From positions 2,949,083-3,013,082 of the forward strand of contig MU001492.1 in NCBI GenBank assembly GCA_010093485.1: a DNA stretch of 64,000 bases. Reading direction: 5' to 3'. This document shows, piece by piece, positions 41,955-54,400 of this stretch. Origin of the DNA: Karstenula rhodostoma CBS 690.94. Taxonomy: Eukaryota > Ascomycota > Dothideomycetes > Pleosporales > Didymosphaeriaceae. Both the position numbers and the translations under genes were made by a program. The notes under the pieces were generated by a model. That model searched no databases. It had not been told where the DNA came from and was given only the letters and a program-made list of their open reading frames with translations. The stretch's first letter is position 1. Every line of letters begins with the position of its first letter.

Positions 41955-43452
41955 CCTGTGAGCCGTCGCTGAGCTACTCTACATTGGTCATGAATCGATA
42001 GCTCTCGTGAGTCGGTTAGATAGAGGATACACTGGTTAGCTGGGGTACTCGTGCGAGTTCAGGGCAACATGGACGAAGGATCAAGATGTTCGAGATGCGG
42101 ATGTTGACCTTTCTTCATGTGGCAGGCGCTCGTGGCGTTCATGCAATCCTGACGAAACTTGTTGAAGTGGCAACATTTCGGGAGGGGATATACAAGTATT
42201 GGAACTACTGTACGCTGAACGACTTCACGTGGCGATGCACGACATCCAGGTGTACGGAGCCCAGATCTTTCCGATGCCCTGGTCGAAGCAGAACTTGTCG
42301 CCGACAATATGCATACATTCCAAGCGCTTGGGTATGCTTACATCCGGCACAAGCAACAAAAAGAACAATGGCGTTATGGGTAGACGGCTCTGGCGTCACA
42401 GATAGGTGGTGGGCCGGCTGATTGGGCGCTCGGGGTCGTAAGATTGACATGACTCGCGCGAGAGCATATCGTATGAAGAAGGTGCTGCAAAGCTCGACAC
42501 TAAGACTAGCGCAAATATGCTACAGTCGTGTAAAAAGATGCAGGGCGTAATAGATAGACATGGTTCCCACGTTGCTATCAGCCGGAATTAATGAATCCGC
42601 CAAACACAAGTGCGGAGTCTTTTGCGACGGGCCAATCCAAATACAACCTTCGTTGCCTTCGAATGGGAAAATGTCAGCACAGTCGCGTGCTGTGATCTTT
42701 GGCCTTTGAGCCTATTGGGCAAAGGAGCCACGCATTCTGGAAGTCGCTTTTACACTCTAGAACAAAAACCGCTGTCTTCTCCTAGTTGCGGCTAATGTTG
42801 GAGGTAACCGCGCTCACTGTCAGGGCACGGATGCCAGACTCGCCCGAGAGATACATCAGCACACGCGGACTCTCATATCCCGGTTAATTTACTTCCGCTG
42901 TTTCTTCCCTCACCCTCGTGGCATTTAGTGCACATTTTCATCTCATGCGAAATACATAAAGTGATCGTCTGGGTTCCAGGTGCCCTGCTCCGAATCGCCC
43001 CACAGTTGTGTAAGCAAGGAAGAAAGTAAAATATCGTGATAACGAGAGCTAGTGATCATTGACTTGGCATGATCAGACCTGGAGTCAAGCAGATGGTGAT
43101 GCCGTAATACTCCTAAACGCGCAAGGGACTGTAATCAAGTGGTCTTAACCAAAGACAAGGATGGTTTTCACGATCGATCGAAATCTAGCTCCGTTTGAAC
43201 AGGATACTATCCACGTCCTGGCCGCGTTACCGAGTACCTCCCACAAACCCATCAGCTCCTCAGTTCTTCGCTTATCTCGCTCCTGAACTCAGTATATAGA
43301 ATGTCACTCTTGTGTCATGGTCTTGCTTTTCTTCACTATAACGGTATTTGCATCTCGTTCTATATATTTAGCTCTTAATCATCGATGATTTATCTTTTTA
43401 AGCTAGCTTCCGGTATTCTTATAAACTCGCCCGCACGATACGCCTGTTTCTC
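41955..43452. other. intergenic, no gene recognised
   Basis: About 1.5 kb. A frame at 42199-42405 reads somewhat gene-like (ending in a Lys/Asn-rich run) but has no domain or splice continuation. The part 43330-43450 is AT-rich. Confidence 0.4.
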
Positions 43453-44419
43453 TTAGCAAGATAAAACCAGTCCCAAGCATTTAAGACTCACAATACTATA
43501 ACCATAATATGGTACTTTGTACTCCTCTATAGACTCGATAGGCCGCGAAATCACTGTTGCAGATTGGCGACTTAAGGGGTTGTTCCACGTATATATATCT
43601 TGGGGGTTAGGCGTTAGGACGATTCGTAGGTGATTAGGTTCTTCATCGTTGCTCAATACTGTCGCGGAGACTGACTTGTAGGTCTCGTACGGAAGAAAGA
43701 GAAAACACTCTTCGGTGTCGACGGTTGAAGAGAGGCTCTTCAAGACTAATGTACCGTCCGAGTAAGTACGTATTGTCTGTAATACCTGCTTACCCTCTCG
43801 TGTGCCGACAGTAAGTGAGTTAGATGACGGTAGGGTTTGGGTTTGTCCTAGTACCGCAGAATCGCTTTGTGTTGTTGTTGTGCGTTTCGCAGTATCCATA
43901 GAGGTTTGCGACGTCGTAGCAATTGGCGAGTCGACTTTGCTCAGCCGGTCAGTGACAACCTTCTCCTTCTTCTTCTTCTTCTTCTCTTTCTCGATTTCCT
44001 TTTTCTTGCTATTCTCTTCTGCACCTTTCAGAGCTGTACTTGAGTCGCGATCGCCAACCCCATTCTCACAGCGTCCCTTTCCAGTGCCCACGCCTCGGAC
44101 GAGCAGAATCACAGGTAAAGCATCGGCCAAGTGTTGTTGTGTATTGACCACTCTCTTTTCCCCATAAAGAAAAGTGATCCCCGGAAAGAAAGCCTCCGCA
44201 TGGGGAAAAGTTGAGGTTCCGGAGCCCTGTCGCATATACATTCTTCTTTGCCTGCCTAGTTCCACACGATCCAGCCGGAGTTGTTCGGAAGTTCCATACA
44301 TAAGTTTGGCAGACTGAAGCCAGGCAATTTGAGACAGTTTCCATCAAAGCGACAATTTGATATCGCGGGTTAAATGCGACACTACCATCGATCAAGTAAT
44401 TGCCATAAATATCGCTCAA
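43453..44419 (-). pseudogene. C-terminal tail of an eroded HET-NACHT gene
   Basis: Two overlapping minus-strand frames together read as one decayed tail. The upstream one (44419-44066) contains a repeat-like phrase ending LNFSPCGGFLSGDHF, typical of beta-propeller-type tails after NACHT domains. The other (44301-43453) carries on with FLYGEKRVVNTQQHLA, a Lys/Glu-rich run, then ECFLFLPYETY, VLSNDEEPNHLRIVLTPN and TWNNPLSRQSATVIS. The switch of frame between them implies a frameshift. Alternatively the 282-codon frame is a gene of its own; the order, strand and distance to the NACHT part favour a common origin. Confidence 0.45.
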
Positions 44420-44872
44420 AGATGCAATTTGTTGTCAGGCGAAGGCAGTCGTGACACGGGCATCTGGAGTTCCTCTTTCCCAGATTTTGAGGCTCCAGCG
44501 TCCTTCTGGAGAGTCATTGAAGTCTTCTTGGCGTTCAAAATGTGCTAGATATTGAACACAAGGTGAGAATAGCCGTTAGTAATGTGCGCACATGAAGTTG
44601 CCATTATGGCGTCCAGGTGGAGCTGGTATTGGGTTCATTCTCTGTCGTTGGAGGTGCCCCGCACTATCTTTCCAGTATAAAGTGCGGAGGATCGAGATCT
44701 GACCCATGTGAGACGCGAAGCTGGTGGGGAATTTGAAGTCGTGACTATTTGCTGCTAGTTCAACTCCGAGAAGATCATCAGGATCAAGGTCTATCTTGAA
44801 AAGCCTGATGCTCGGAAAACCAGCCGTCATTCCCAGAACCTGATAGACAGCTGTGATACCTTTGAGATTGAC

Positions 44873-46750
44873 TTAAGTTTGTAACTGACTACATTCACAC
44901 ATAGCTATACTATATGTGCACGATTCTAACTCCCTAAGGTATCTGGGAAAGTTTAGTATTGTTGTATTGGGTCGTGAAAATGTCAGCACACCCAGGAAGC
45001 CGCCACATCCCGAGAGTTTGGATACCTTGAAGACTCTCTCCTGATTCCTCATTTTCTCCCCTATCTGGAACAATAGTGAATTTAGCTTCGTGGTTGTAGG
45101 CCCAAGACATTGGTCCAAGAAATGCGGAAACACTGGGGCCCCAAATATCGTATCGTCGTACAGCCAGCGGCCCCATTGCTCCTCAAGCTTTCTGAGATCT
45201 TCAGAAAAAGTGTGAATGTGATCAAGTGGTATCATGTGCGTGTCTCAGGTCCCGTTGAGACTTGATATCACGGCACTCCAATCTTTTCTACAGCTCCTGC
45301 CATAACGGTTCGACACATGGTCGAAAGTCCCAGCTCCAGCAGACCTTAATCCAGGCCGAGATGGAAGATTTGTTGGCGAGGAAGCTCCCGAGTTGTTGAA
45401 ATAGCCGGTAACAATCGGAAACGGGCTCACGTAGTGTATGCGACATGAGCTGTAGAGCATCTACTGCATGTTTTACCCAGTGATGAGAATAATATTCCAA
45501 GAACGGTAACCTCTCGGCCAATTCGAGTTTATCAGCTTCCGTGTCTGGTTTTCCACTCAGTGGTCCTGGCGGTACGTCATGAACCAGATACTATAAACAT
45601 ACCTGGGACATCCAGAGGGAACTCGATTTGAAATCGATTTGAAAAAGAATTTTCGTGTTGATAGCTTCATCCGAAAGCAGAAAACAGCGAAAGGATAGAT
45701 GTGAGAACGAGACAGCAGAGCATGGTCCAATCTCGACCAATGCGCCAAAAAGTCTTTGTAGGGTCTCCCTCACGCTCACACAATGTGTAGTGATCGTCCC
45801 AGCTCTACCGATATCGCAATGTCGACCTCCTCGATTGTTGGTGGTCTTCTAGACAGCGCAAGTGCCTGGAAGATTCTATTTAACAAATCACGATCCTGCG
45901 GACATAGAACCTGGAATTGTTGGAGCATTCCGGAATAGAGCCAAGGTATCGTGGCGAGTCTATTAGGATCACAGATCTCCTTTCTCCTTTCGCTGAGACT
46001 CAGTAGCGAGCTTTGCAAATAATACATGACGAGACTCGCCCATAGGAAGCTCGAATTGGCGCATGAAGCGAGAGTGTCTGCCATAGGCTCAGCAAGTAAA
46101 TCATCATCTAGTTGGCCAAGACTTTGCATGGTGCTGATCTCGCGAACCAGGAATGCATAGATGCCTAGCTGGTTGGTTCCGGGAAGCCAGTGACGTTGAA
46201 TAAGATGCGTATATCCTGGAGAGACCCCGATCTGAGGCCGTCCCAAGAGGAGGCAATTGATCATCGTGTTAGCACAAGCAGAAGCAAGAAAGGACCATAG
46301 CCCTTCAAAATCATGACATTCATCAATTCCGTCGAACACAAAAGCCGCCGAAGGTAGCCTTGGTACAGCAAGTAGTAGAAACTCTGATAGCTCGTCTTCT
46401 GTGGCTATACGTCGACTGCCACTCTCTTGCATTCTCCACACGGACAAGAGGTCCATGACATCAGAAACACCCGCAGGGGATTCGATGACCTGGGCTGCTG
46501 CCGCTCGGAGAGCGTCACCGAAGCTTCGTTGACCAAGTTTCTGGGCGTTGAAATGGAAGAAAATGACCTTTGTATCTACTGAGTTGTTGTTCGTCATCTC
46601 TCCCGGAGGCACTATCGGTCTGAGGTCTTCAATTATGGCTGTCGATATAACAGTTTCCCCATAACCGGCAGATCCTATTTTCAAAGTCTTTAGTAGAGTT
46701 ATAAGGTCAAATTGCAGGGCCTTTATCTTCGAGCAACAAAATTGGAACAC
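44873..46750 (-). pseudogene. NACHT (STAND NTPase) part of an eroded HET-NACHT gene
   Basis: From 46750 to 45776 an open frame without its own ATG encodes a NACHT domain: a degenerate Walker A GSAGYGET (Glu instead of Lys), the strand FFHFNAQK, Walker B AAFVFDGIDEC and a LLLGRPQ sensor strand. A frame change near 45776-45779 leads into ETLQRLFGALVEI and SHLSFRCFLLSDEA, the usual continuation of these proteins. A further piece (45521-45288) has the FLEYYSHHWVKHA signature, and another follows down to 44873. Upstream, 46945-46785 carries the linker type FDKAKK...GSCTWF found before NACHT domains. So the gene order is preserved but the frame is broken several times. Confidence 0.75.
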
Positions 46751-47003
46751 GGTTGGATGGTGTTGCCCTTGTGCGGTCCTTGGCTTTACCTATGTCAGGC
46801 GAGCGCAAAGACTCTTATAGGCCGCAAAAGATTGGAACCAAGTACATGAGCCTGAGCTTCTAGATTTTTTGGCCTTGTCAAAGTCTGCATAGAAATCTGG
46901 AGGCAGGACCCATTTGACAGCGGAAGTACGATTGGTACCTTTGGTGATTAGCAGAATTTTATGTGACATGAAGCGATCGTGCTTTGTGTGCCTACCTTTA
47001 CAG

Positions 47004-47519
47004 TCATCTCTTGCCTTTGTTAGATATCGCTTTCTTTTTTTTGTTATGGACGAAGTCTTCGCGCATCTCTAGGCGTTGAATGGCTTTCTTGGTAAACGCA
47101 GTCAAAAGTTTATAACTTCCTGCCCTGAGATCAACCGCAAACAGAATCTTGTGTTCATCAAGTCGTTTGCGTGCCTTGTCTTCCCCTCCCCCGTAAAGCA
47201 GAGTCATAAAAACGTTAAAGATTCCGCAGAGGCAGTATACTTTATCCTCTTCTTTAGTTGTCTCTCGATACTCTGCCCATGCGAAACGCTCCCGCACCGA
47301 AAAACCACGTAGTGGCTGGCCTCTAAGGGCATCCGTTGGCACACTTGTAATTTGAGTGATTTTGAGCTCCAGGGAACGCTTGTTATCCAATATATGACCC
47401 TCGGACGCAAAGAACTCAGCAGATCCAGCCTCTTGTAAACCATCTACTTCGTTGAAAGCTTTGCATCCAAATATTACTTGAATGCATCTTCCCGGTTTTC
47501 GAATCAAGTGAATATACAT
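47004..47519 (-). pseudogene. HET-domain half of an eroded HET-NACHT gene
   Basis: A 171-codon frame matching the second half of the HET domain of HET-E-like proteins: AEFFASEGHILDNKRSLE, then PTDALRGQPL, then FSVRERFAWAEYRETTKEEDKVYCLCGIFNVFM and LLYGGGEDKARKRL. The ATG at 47519 is internal to the domain. The first half, with the LSYxWG and WIDxxCIxQ motifs, should lie at higher coordinates, where the AT-rich block begins and is unreadable. The end is a Lys/Asn-rich run that closes before the NACHT linker. Part of the same broken gene as 44873-46750. Confidence 0.8.
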
Positions 47520-47524
47520 CTGGG

Positions 47525-48812
47525 AGATGAGAATAACACTTACTTACTCTACTATACCATTAGGAGGGAAATAATAATAAGAAGATCGAGTTATTAAGTA
47601 TAGATAAAAATATTAATAAAAAGGTATTTCCCCTAGCTAATAGCTTAAAAATAAGTATATTTAAAAAAAGGTTATAAAAAGGTAAAGATTAGGGTAGGAT
47701 TTAAACTAGGGTTATATAGCTTAGTATCTTAGGGCTTAGTAATTAGAGGCTTAGCGCGTAGAGTACTAATTACTAGTAGGTTCTAATTTAATTAACTATA
47801 GTTATAACTTTCTTTTATTAAAGTTAAAGCTAAGTATTATAGTATAGTAATACTATAATACCTTTTCTCTCTATCTTCTTAAATATTATAATATATAATA
47901 TAACTATAGATTCTAGCTCTTTATTATATAAAAGTATACTATTTTTTTAGATAATATAAATAGCTAATAAGTATAGGAATACCTATAGTATTACTCTATA
48001 TTACTATTAATCTCTAGGAGAATATAACTATAAAACCTTACTTAGCTATTTATTAAGGTACTAATAATAACCTTAAAACTAAAGTTATAAAGTAGCTACT
48101 ATAAATCTAGAACTTTACTAATACCTACTATAAAGTAAAGTACTCTAACTATAAATCTAACTTAGGGATAGTATAGTATAATACTACCTACTAGCTTATA
48201 CTATAAGTATAAGCTAGGTAAGTAGCCTTAATATTAGAAAAAACTATTCTAGTATATTTATTAGAATAGACTTAAATATATAATAATAGAATCTAAGCTA
48301 CTTAGTAATAAATTCTTAAAATCCTATTACTATTTTATTAACTATAAATAACCCTCTATATCCTAGAGGAAGGAAGTAAGAATAAAGACTTTATAAATAA
48401 ATTATTAAAAGAGGAAAGTATTATATAAATATAAGAGGTATTTAATATTATTATAGTATTAACTAATTTATACTAAGTAATCTACCCTAAGTAAGTTATA
48501 AAGTATAAAGTAGGTAGTATTAGTATAGATATAGTAGCTTAAATAAATAAAAAAGAAATAAAGGTATACTAGTTTTAAGGGTATTTAAGAGATAGGTATT
48601 ATTAAAGGGTTAGCTATTATAATTACTTTAAGACCTAACTATAGATAGGTAAATAGTATCTCTTTAATTATAAATAGCTATAAAAAATATTATAAAAATT
48701 AATAACTATTATTTATAAAGTAAAGACGCTACCCTACTATACTATAAAAACTTAATATTAATTATTTTAGAAAGCTTAGTATAGTTTTATTTATTAATAT
48801 AATATAGAGGTA
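47525..48812. repeat. AT-rich, CpA/TpG-free block (RIP-mutated DNA)
   Basis: About 1.3 kb in which I see practically no CA or TG dinucleotide; C occurs before T or C and G after A or G. This is the expected end state of RIP. The original element cannot be recognised. It begins where the HET half of the HET-NACHT relic stops. Confidence 0.85.
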
Positions 48813-49747
48813 CTTGAATCCATCTATTAGTACTTGCTTTCGAAAAAACAATATCTTTTCAAAACCTTTACGGGAGGCTAATGTTCCTTCGAGAAAATGT
48901 TGAAAGGTGACTTCGTTGTCACTCCATGTGTGGGAGAGAATGGCGTAGGGTCCCGCTTGGGTGATTTACAAAAGCGCATGATATTGCGCGGAGACTGCTA
49001 GGCCAAATATACGTATATGAAATGGCAATAGGACGCAGTCATCCACGAGAGGGGTAAATAGAGTAACAAGAAGATTCGGAAATAGATGATCGCCGGCTGA
49101 TGGAACAGTTTCGACCTGGAGCGAATCAGTCAGACAAGACGCACGGCTGCGCCTCGAAAGACTTGCGCCATGTGTACGAAAGGCGTGAGAGCCAATTAGA
49201 GAGGCTACGGGCCTGTACGGCGTTCTCGATGGCGAACACGAGGGCTCTCCAAAGCACGCAACCTGTACGGCTTAGTGACCGCCAGCATTATTACTACGCG
49301 CAGCCGCAATGCCCGCAAGGGTATGGATACCGACACCGTCTGGGTACGTATCCCGCACCGCGATATGGGATTGCGGAATGGGCTGCGCAGAGAATTAGAG
49401 GCACGGCTTCTCATGTTACTGAATGATACAAGGCTTGTCGGAGATGAGGTGAATAGTTGCACGTGAATTTGCAAACACTGGTTGAAGGGGGCTTACACTA
49501 GGTACGGACTCGCACGATAATTTAGAGACTGTATTGAGATGATTGAAATTGAGATCGAGATTAACTGTAGCTGGAGCGAGCCGCGGAGTCAGCCTTGTGC
49601 CGGTCCACGTGATTGGGAACAACGTGAACGCTGATATCCTCGCAAGTTACGTATGACGTTATGTATATTCCAACCCCACAGGCTGCTCACAGTTGTTGTG
49701 ACAAGAGTGTGTTGAATAGTATCGCCTTTCTGCCTGGTGCATCGCGT
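48813..49747. other. GC-normal island next to the zinc-finger gene
   Basis: Composition returns to that of gene space at 48813. Frames at 49100-49466 on the plus strand are open for 60-108 codons without a recognisable domain. The region is the 3' flank of the zinc-finger gene at 49748. Confidence 0.45.
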
Positions 49748-50157
49748 TCAAGAGAAGTCGCTAGGGAAACATTTCTCCTTCGCCCACAACTTCTGATCGT
49801 GGGTCAACGCATGATCCATCAACTGCGTCTTGTTGGTGGAGACCATTTCCTTGCGGCAGTTTTGGCACTACACCGCCCCAACCGGACATGTCAGCAGTGT
49901 TCTGCCGCCCGTTGCTTTGGTAACTCGACAGCACGAGGCATGAGAACTTTTGGGATTAGATGCAATCATACAATAGAGGTTGGCTTGGGAGCCTTGACTG
50001 GGAGTCCGTTGGCTTTGACTGGTGCGCGGGTGCCAGCCTTCTCGGCTGCCTTGTGCTCGCGCTGGACCTACGGGTGCGGGGGTAAGCGGGACATTCTTCG
50101 CCTGCGCAGAGGCTAGAATAGAACGTCACATACCCTAGCTTTCTTGGAAATGGGCAT
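49748..50157 (-). CDS. small C2H2 zinc-binding protein (At2g23090-like), three exons
   Basis: Three short minus-strand exons, 50157-50134, 50067-49972 and 49867-49748, with introns of 66 nt (GTATGT/GTAG) and 104 nt (GTATGA/GTAG), both in phase 0. The product is 79 aa. It begins MPISKKAR, continues with VQREHKAAEKAGTRAPVKA, a Pro/Lys hinge (KAPKPTSI), and a single zinc finger C-Q-N-C-x14-H-A-L-T-H, ending LWAKEKCFPSDFS. This is the conserved eukaryotic family of small zinc-binding proteins typified by Arabidopsis At2g23090, whose role is poorly known. All family landmarks are intact although AT-rich RIP-type DNA flanks it on both sides. No exon is long enough to stand out alone. Confidence 0.88.
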
Positions 50158-50455
50158 GATGGCTGTTCAGATAGGCGTGTTCGTGGTGGGGATGTTGAGG
50201 TGCGTGCGGTGCTGGAGAGAAGATTTTCGAAGATAGCGCTAAGATCCGGGGCGTAGTAGCGCACCAATCAATGAAGTGGGGCCAGTATTCGCGCTAGGTG
50301 CCTACCCACCAGCGTCGACTTAAGCGCCTGGCGAGTAATAGTAAAAGAGTATTAGGAATTATAGTAAAATTACTAGATATTTAGTATAATAGTTATAAGT
50401 ATATATATTATAGAACTAGAGATAATAACTCTAATATATAGATTAAAACTAATAA

Positions 50456-50498
<43 letters not shown>

Positions 50499-51225
50499 AA
50501 GTTATTATTATAACTACTTAGTAATAAGGAAATATCTAGAGATACTATATAGTTCTATTAAATAGCTCTAAAAGATAATACTATTTATAATAAAAAAAAA
50601 AGAAGGATACCTATAATATTAGACTTAATTAACTAAGTATTAACCTATCTATATATATTATATAATATAGTAATATTATAATATTATAATATTATATAAT
50701 ACTAGTAGAATAGTATACTTCTTATTTATATTTATTAATTATATATAAAATAATAATACTAATAATAATAAAAAATAAAATTAATTAATAAACTTAAAAA
50801 TAACTTTAGTATAAATATTTTATAATATTTTATTAAATATAGTTTTTTTTTACTATATATTTTTTCTATTATACTCTAATATTATATTATAATTATAGTA
50901 AAATTAAACTAGTAAAAAGAAAAAAATTATATATAATATATAATATATTAATAATAAAAATAAAACTAATAAGTATTTATATATAAATTTATAAAATAAT
51001 TTATATTATAAATTATATAACTATAATTCTAAATAATAATATTTTAATAATATATTTTTAATACTTAGTAATCTATTATAAAAAAAATTAAAAGTTATAA
51101 TAATTAAATAATAAATATATATAAATAGTTAAAAAATAAATAATAATTATAAAGAAATTATTATAAATAACTAAAAAATAATTAATAAATAGTTTATAAA
51201 TTATTTACTACTATTTATATATTTT

Positions 51226-51376
51226 ATTTATAATTACTATAAGGATAAATAAATTAATAAAATAAAAAAAAAAAAATATATATTATATTTTATTAATATA
51301 TAAATAAAAAAAAACTAAAAAAATAATTAAAACTTATTTAGTATCTATATATAGGCTAATTAAAAAAGGTTTCTTT
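51226..51376 (+). repeat. direct repeat, strongly RIP-mutated copy
   Basis: Aligns with 63466-63617. Shared anchors include ACTATAAGG, TTAATAAAATA, CTAATATATAAATAAA-like sequence and TATATATAGGCTAA. Here almost every G or C that survives in the other copy has become A or T. Confidence 0.7.
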
Positions 51377-51377
51377 T

Positions 51378-51482
51378 AAGTTAGTTAATTATTTTACTAA
51401 ATTAGTTAGTTATTTTTTTAAATTAGTTAATTATTTACTAAATTAGTTAGTTATTTTTTTAAATTAGCTAATTATCCCTTTA
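51378..51482 (+). repeat. tandem array of a roughly 21-base unit
   Basis: Five or so alternating units of the type AAATTAGTTAGTTATTTTTT and AAATTAGTTAATTATTTACT follow the direct repeat copy. Confidence 0.6.
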
Positions 51483-54400
51483 AGTTAGTAAATAAACTAG
51501 TTAAACTAAAGTATAAATAATTATATTTAAAAATAAAATATTATAATATATTTAATTAATATAATACTTTCTCTAATTATTTAATTTATTTTATTTAAAA
51601 AAAATTAAAATTAGATTTTTTTTTTTTTTTTATAATATACCTTATTATTAAGTCTATTTTAATAGTAAATCTAAAAGTTTATTTAAATTTTTTTAATTTT
51701 TTTATTTTTTTTATTATAATATTCTCTAGTTTTTTTCTATTTTTATTAGTAATTTATTTAGTTATTTTATTTAAAAACTCTAGTTTTTAGATATTTAGTT
51801 TATAAATTACTAAATTATATAAACTATTTAATTTATAGACTATTAAAATATATAGACTATTTAGTTTATAAATTATTAAAATATATTAAATATAATATTT
51901 TATAAGCTTTTAAAAGTTATAGTAAAATATAGTAAAGAAATTTAATAGAATACTAAAATACTATTAAATTCTATAAACTATTTAATTTATAAACTATTAA
52001 ATTATATAAATAATTTAATTTATAAATTATTAAATTATTTATATTAATTTAAATACTAATAGAGTATTATAAGGGGTCTCCTACTATAGTATAAAAATTA
52101 ACTAATAATATAGAATTAGAAAAATACTAGACCTAATAGGTTATTATAGAAAAAAAGCTTAATAGAAAAAAAAAAAAAAATATTTACTCTAATAATTTAT
52201 TATAAAAGAAATAAGAAAAACTTTATATAATAAATTTTTATTAAAATAATTTTTTTTTTTTTTATATTTCTTTCTTTTTATACTATACTAATATAATAAT
52301 TTTTAGTAAAGAATATAGAATTACTTTAAAAAAATATAAAAAAATTAAATAAATAATATTTAAAAAACTAATAGAATCTATTTAATAGACTTTTAAATAG
52401 TTATTAAATAGTTAAAAAGAAAATATAATAGACTAATAAATTTTTAAATAACTATTTAGTATTTAAAAAATAAAATAAAATAATAGACTTTTAAATAACT
52501 ATTTAAAAAAATTAAATAATAGGCTAGTAAACCTTTAAGTAACTACTAGACCCTAAAAAAAAGTAGATATAATAAACCCTAAATAATTATACTCTAAGTA
52601 ATAATTAAGTTAATAGAAAAATAAAAATATAAAATATTAATAATAGATTTTATTAAAATAAAAATTATAACTTAGTTACCTAAAGTCTAGATTACTAAAT
52701 ATTAAAAATACTAATAAAAGAAAAAAAGAAAAAAAAAAAAAAAAAACTAATTTTAATTTAAAAAGTATACTAGAAAATATAAATCTATATAACTTTTATT
52801 ATATTCTAGTAAATCTATCTATCCCTATTAAAAGTAATATAAACTAGATAAATTAAAATATTAGTAATTACTCCTTAAATAAAATAGAAAAAAAAAATAG
52901 TTTATAAAAAAAAAAAAAAAATAGTATATTTTAAAAAAAAACTATAGTTTAGTTTATTTTTAATTTAAATAATAGTAATATACTAGGTTTTAGTAATATT
53001 AATATTACTATATTTATAAAGATAAAAAATTAGTTTAAAATTAGAAATTTTTAGAAAATAAAATTTTATATTCTATATATTAGAATATAGAAAAAGAGTA
53101 TATAAATTAAATATACTTTTTTAATATTTTATAAGAATTATAGTTATAAAATTATTTATAGTAAAGGTATAAATAAGCTAGTAACTATACTAACCCTTAT
53201 TAAATAAATTAATAATTATATTAATTCTAATTAAATAAATTAGTAATTATACTAATTCTAATTAAATAAATTAGTAATATATATTATATTTAATAGCTAA
53301 ACTTAAATATATTTATTCTATTTTATAATATAGTTTATAATATCTAGAAATTAACTAAAAAAATACTAAAATTCTAATAAAATAGAAGAAATTACTAGAT
53401 ATTTTTACTAATAGTAATACTAATACTAATACTAGACTTAGACCCCCTTTAAATTTATTTATTATAAGTCTATACTCTAAGATATATTAGTAACTATTTA
53501 TTTAAATTTTAGTTTTTAAATTAGTACTAATATTTCTATCCCTTATAACTCTCTCCTCTAGTTAAATAAATTATAAAAAGATAAAAATAATTATAAACTA
53601 GTATTTTTATTTATATTATTTATAGTAAATAATATAGAGACTATAGTAATTTTTAACTAACTTTAAATAAGTAATAAGGAATAAATAAATAAGTATATTA
53701 AATATAAATAATATATATTATAATAAATAAAATATAAAAATATAAAAACTACTAGTATTTTATTTAAAATATAGACTAGTACTATATAAGAATATATAAA
53801 TATAAATAAAATTTCTAAGAAATTAAAAAATATATAAAAACTAATAGGGGTAAATAATAATAGAATTAATATTATAGTAAATTAGAATTATACTATTAAA
53901 AATAATAGTATATAATAATAGTCTATAGTAATTATTATTTAAAAACTAGTTATTATAATAGAGCCTCTAATTATAAATACTTATAGTATTAATAATATAT
54001 TAATATCTATACTAATAAAAACTACTAATATTTTTATAAATATTTTAAATAGTATATAAATATCTAGCTAGTATAGTACCTTTTTAGTTTAGTTAAGTAA
54101 TTAATATAAAATTTTTCTAGTCTAGAGTAATATATTACTATCTTAAATTAAATTTATATTTAAATAATTATTTAGAAATAATATTATATTATAGTTAATA
54201 TAACTATTCTTTTACTATAATATATCTTTACTACTACCCCTATTATTTAATTATAGTATATTTTATTTATTATAACTATCTAGTAGTAGAAGTATATTTT
54301 AAATAATTATATAAAAAATACTAATTATTATATTATTTTTATTATTAATTTATTTTAATAATATATTAAGTCTAGTTATTATTTATATAGTATTACTAGT

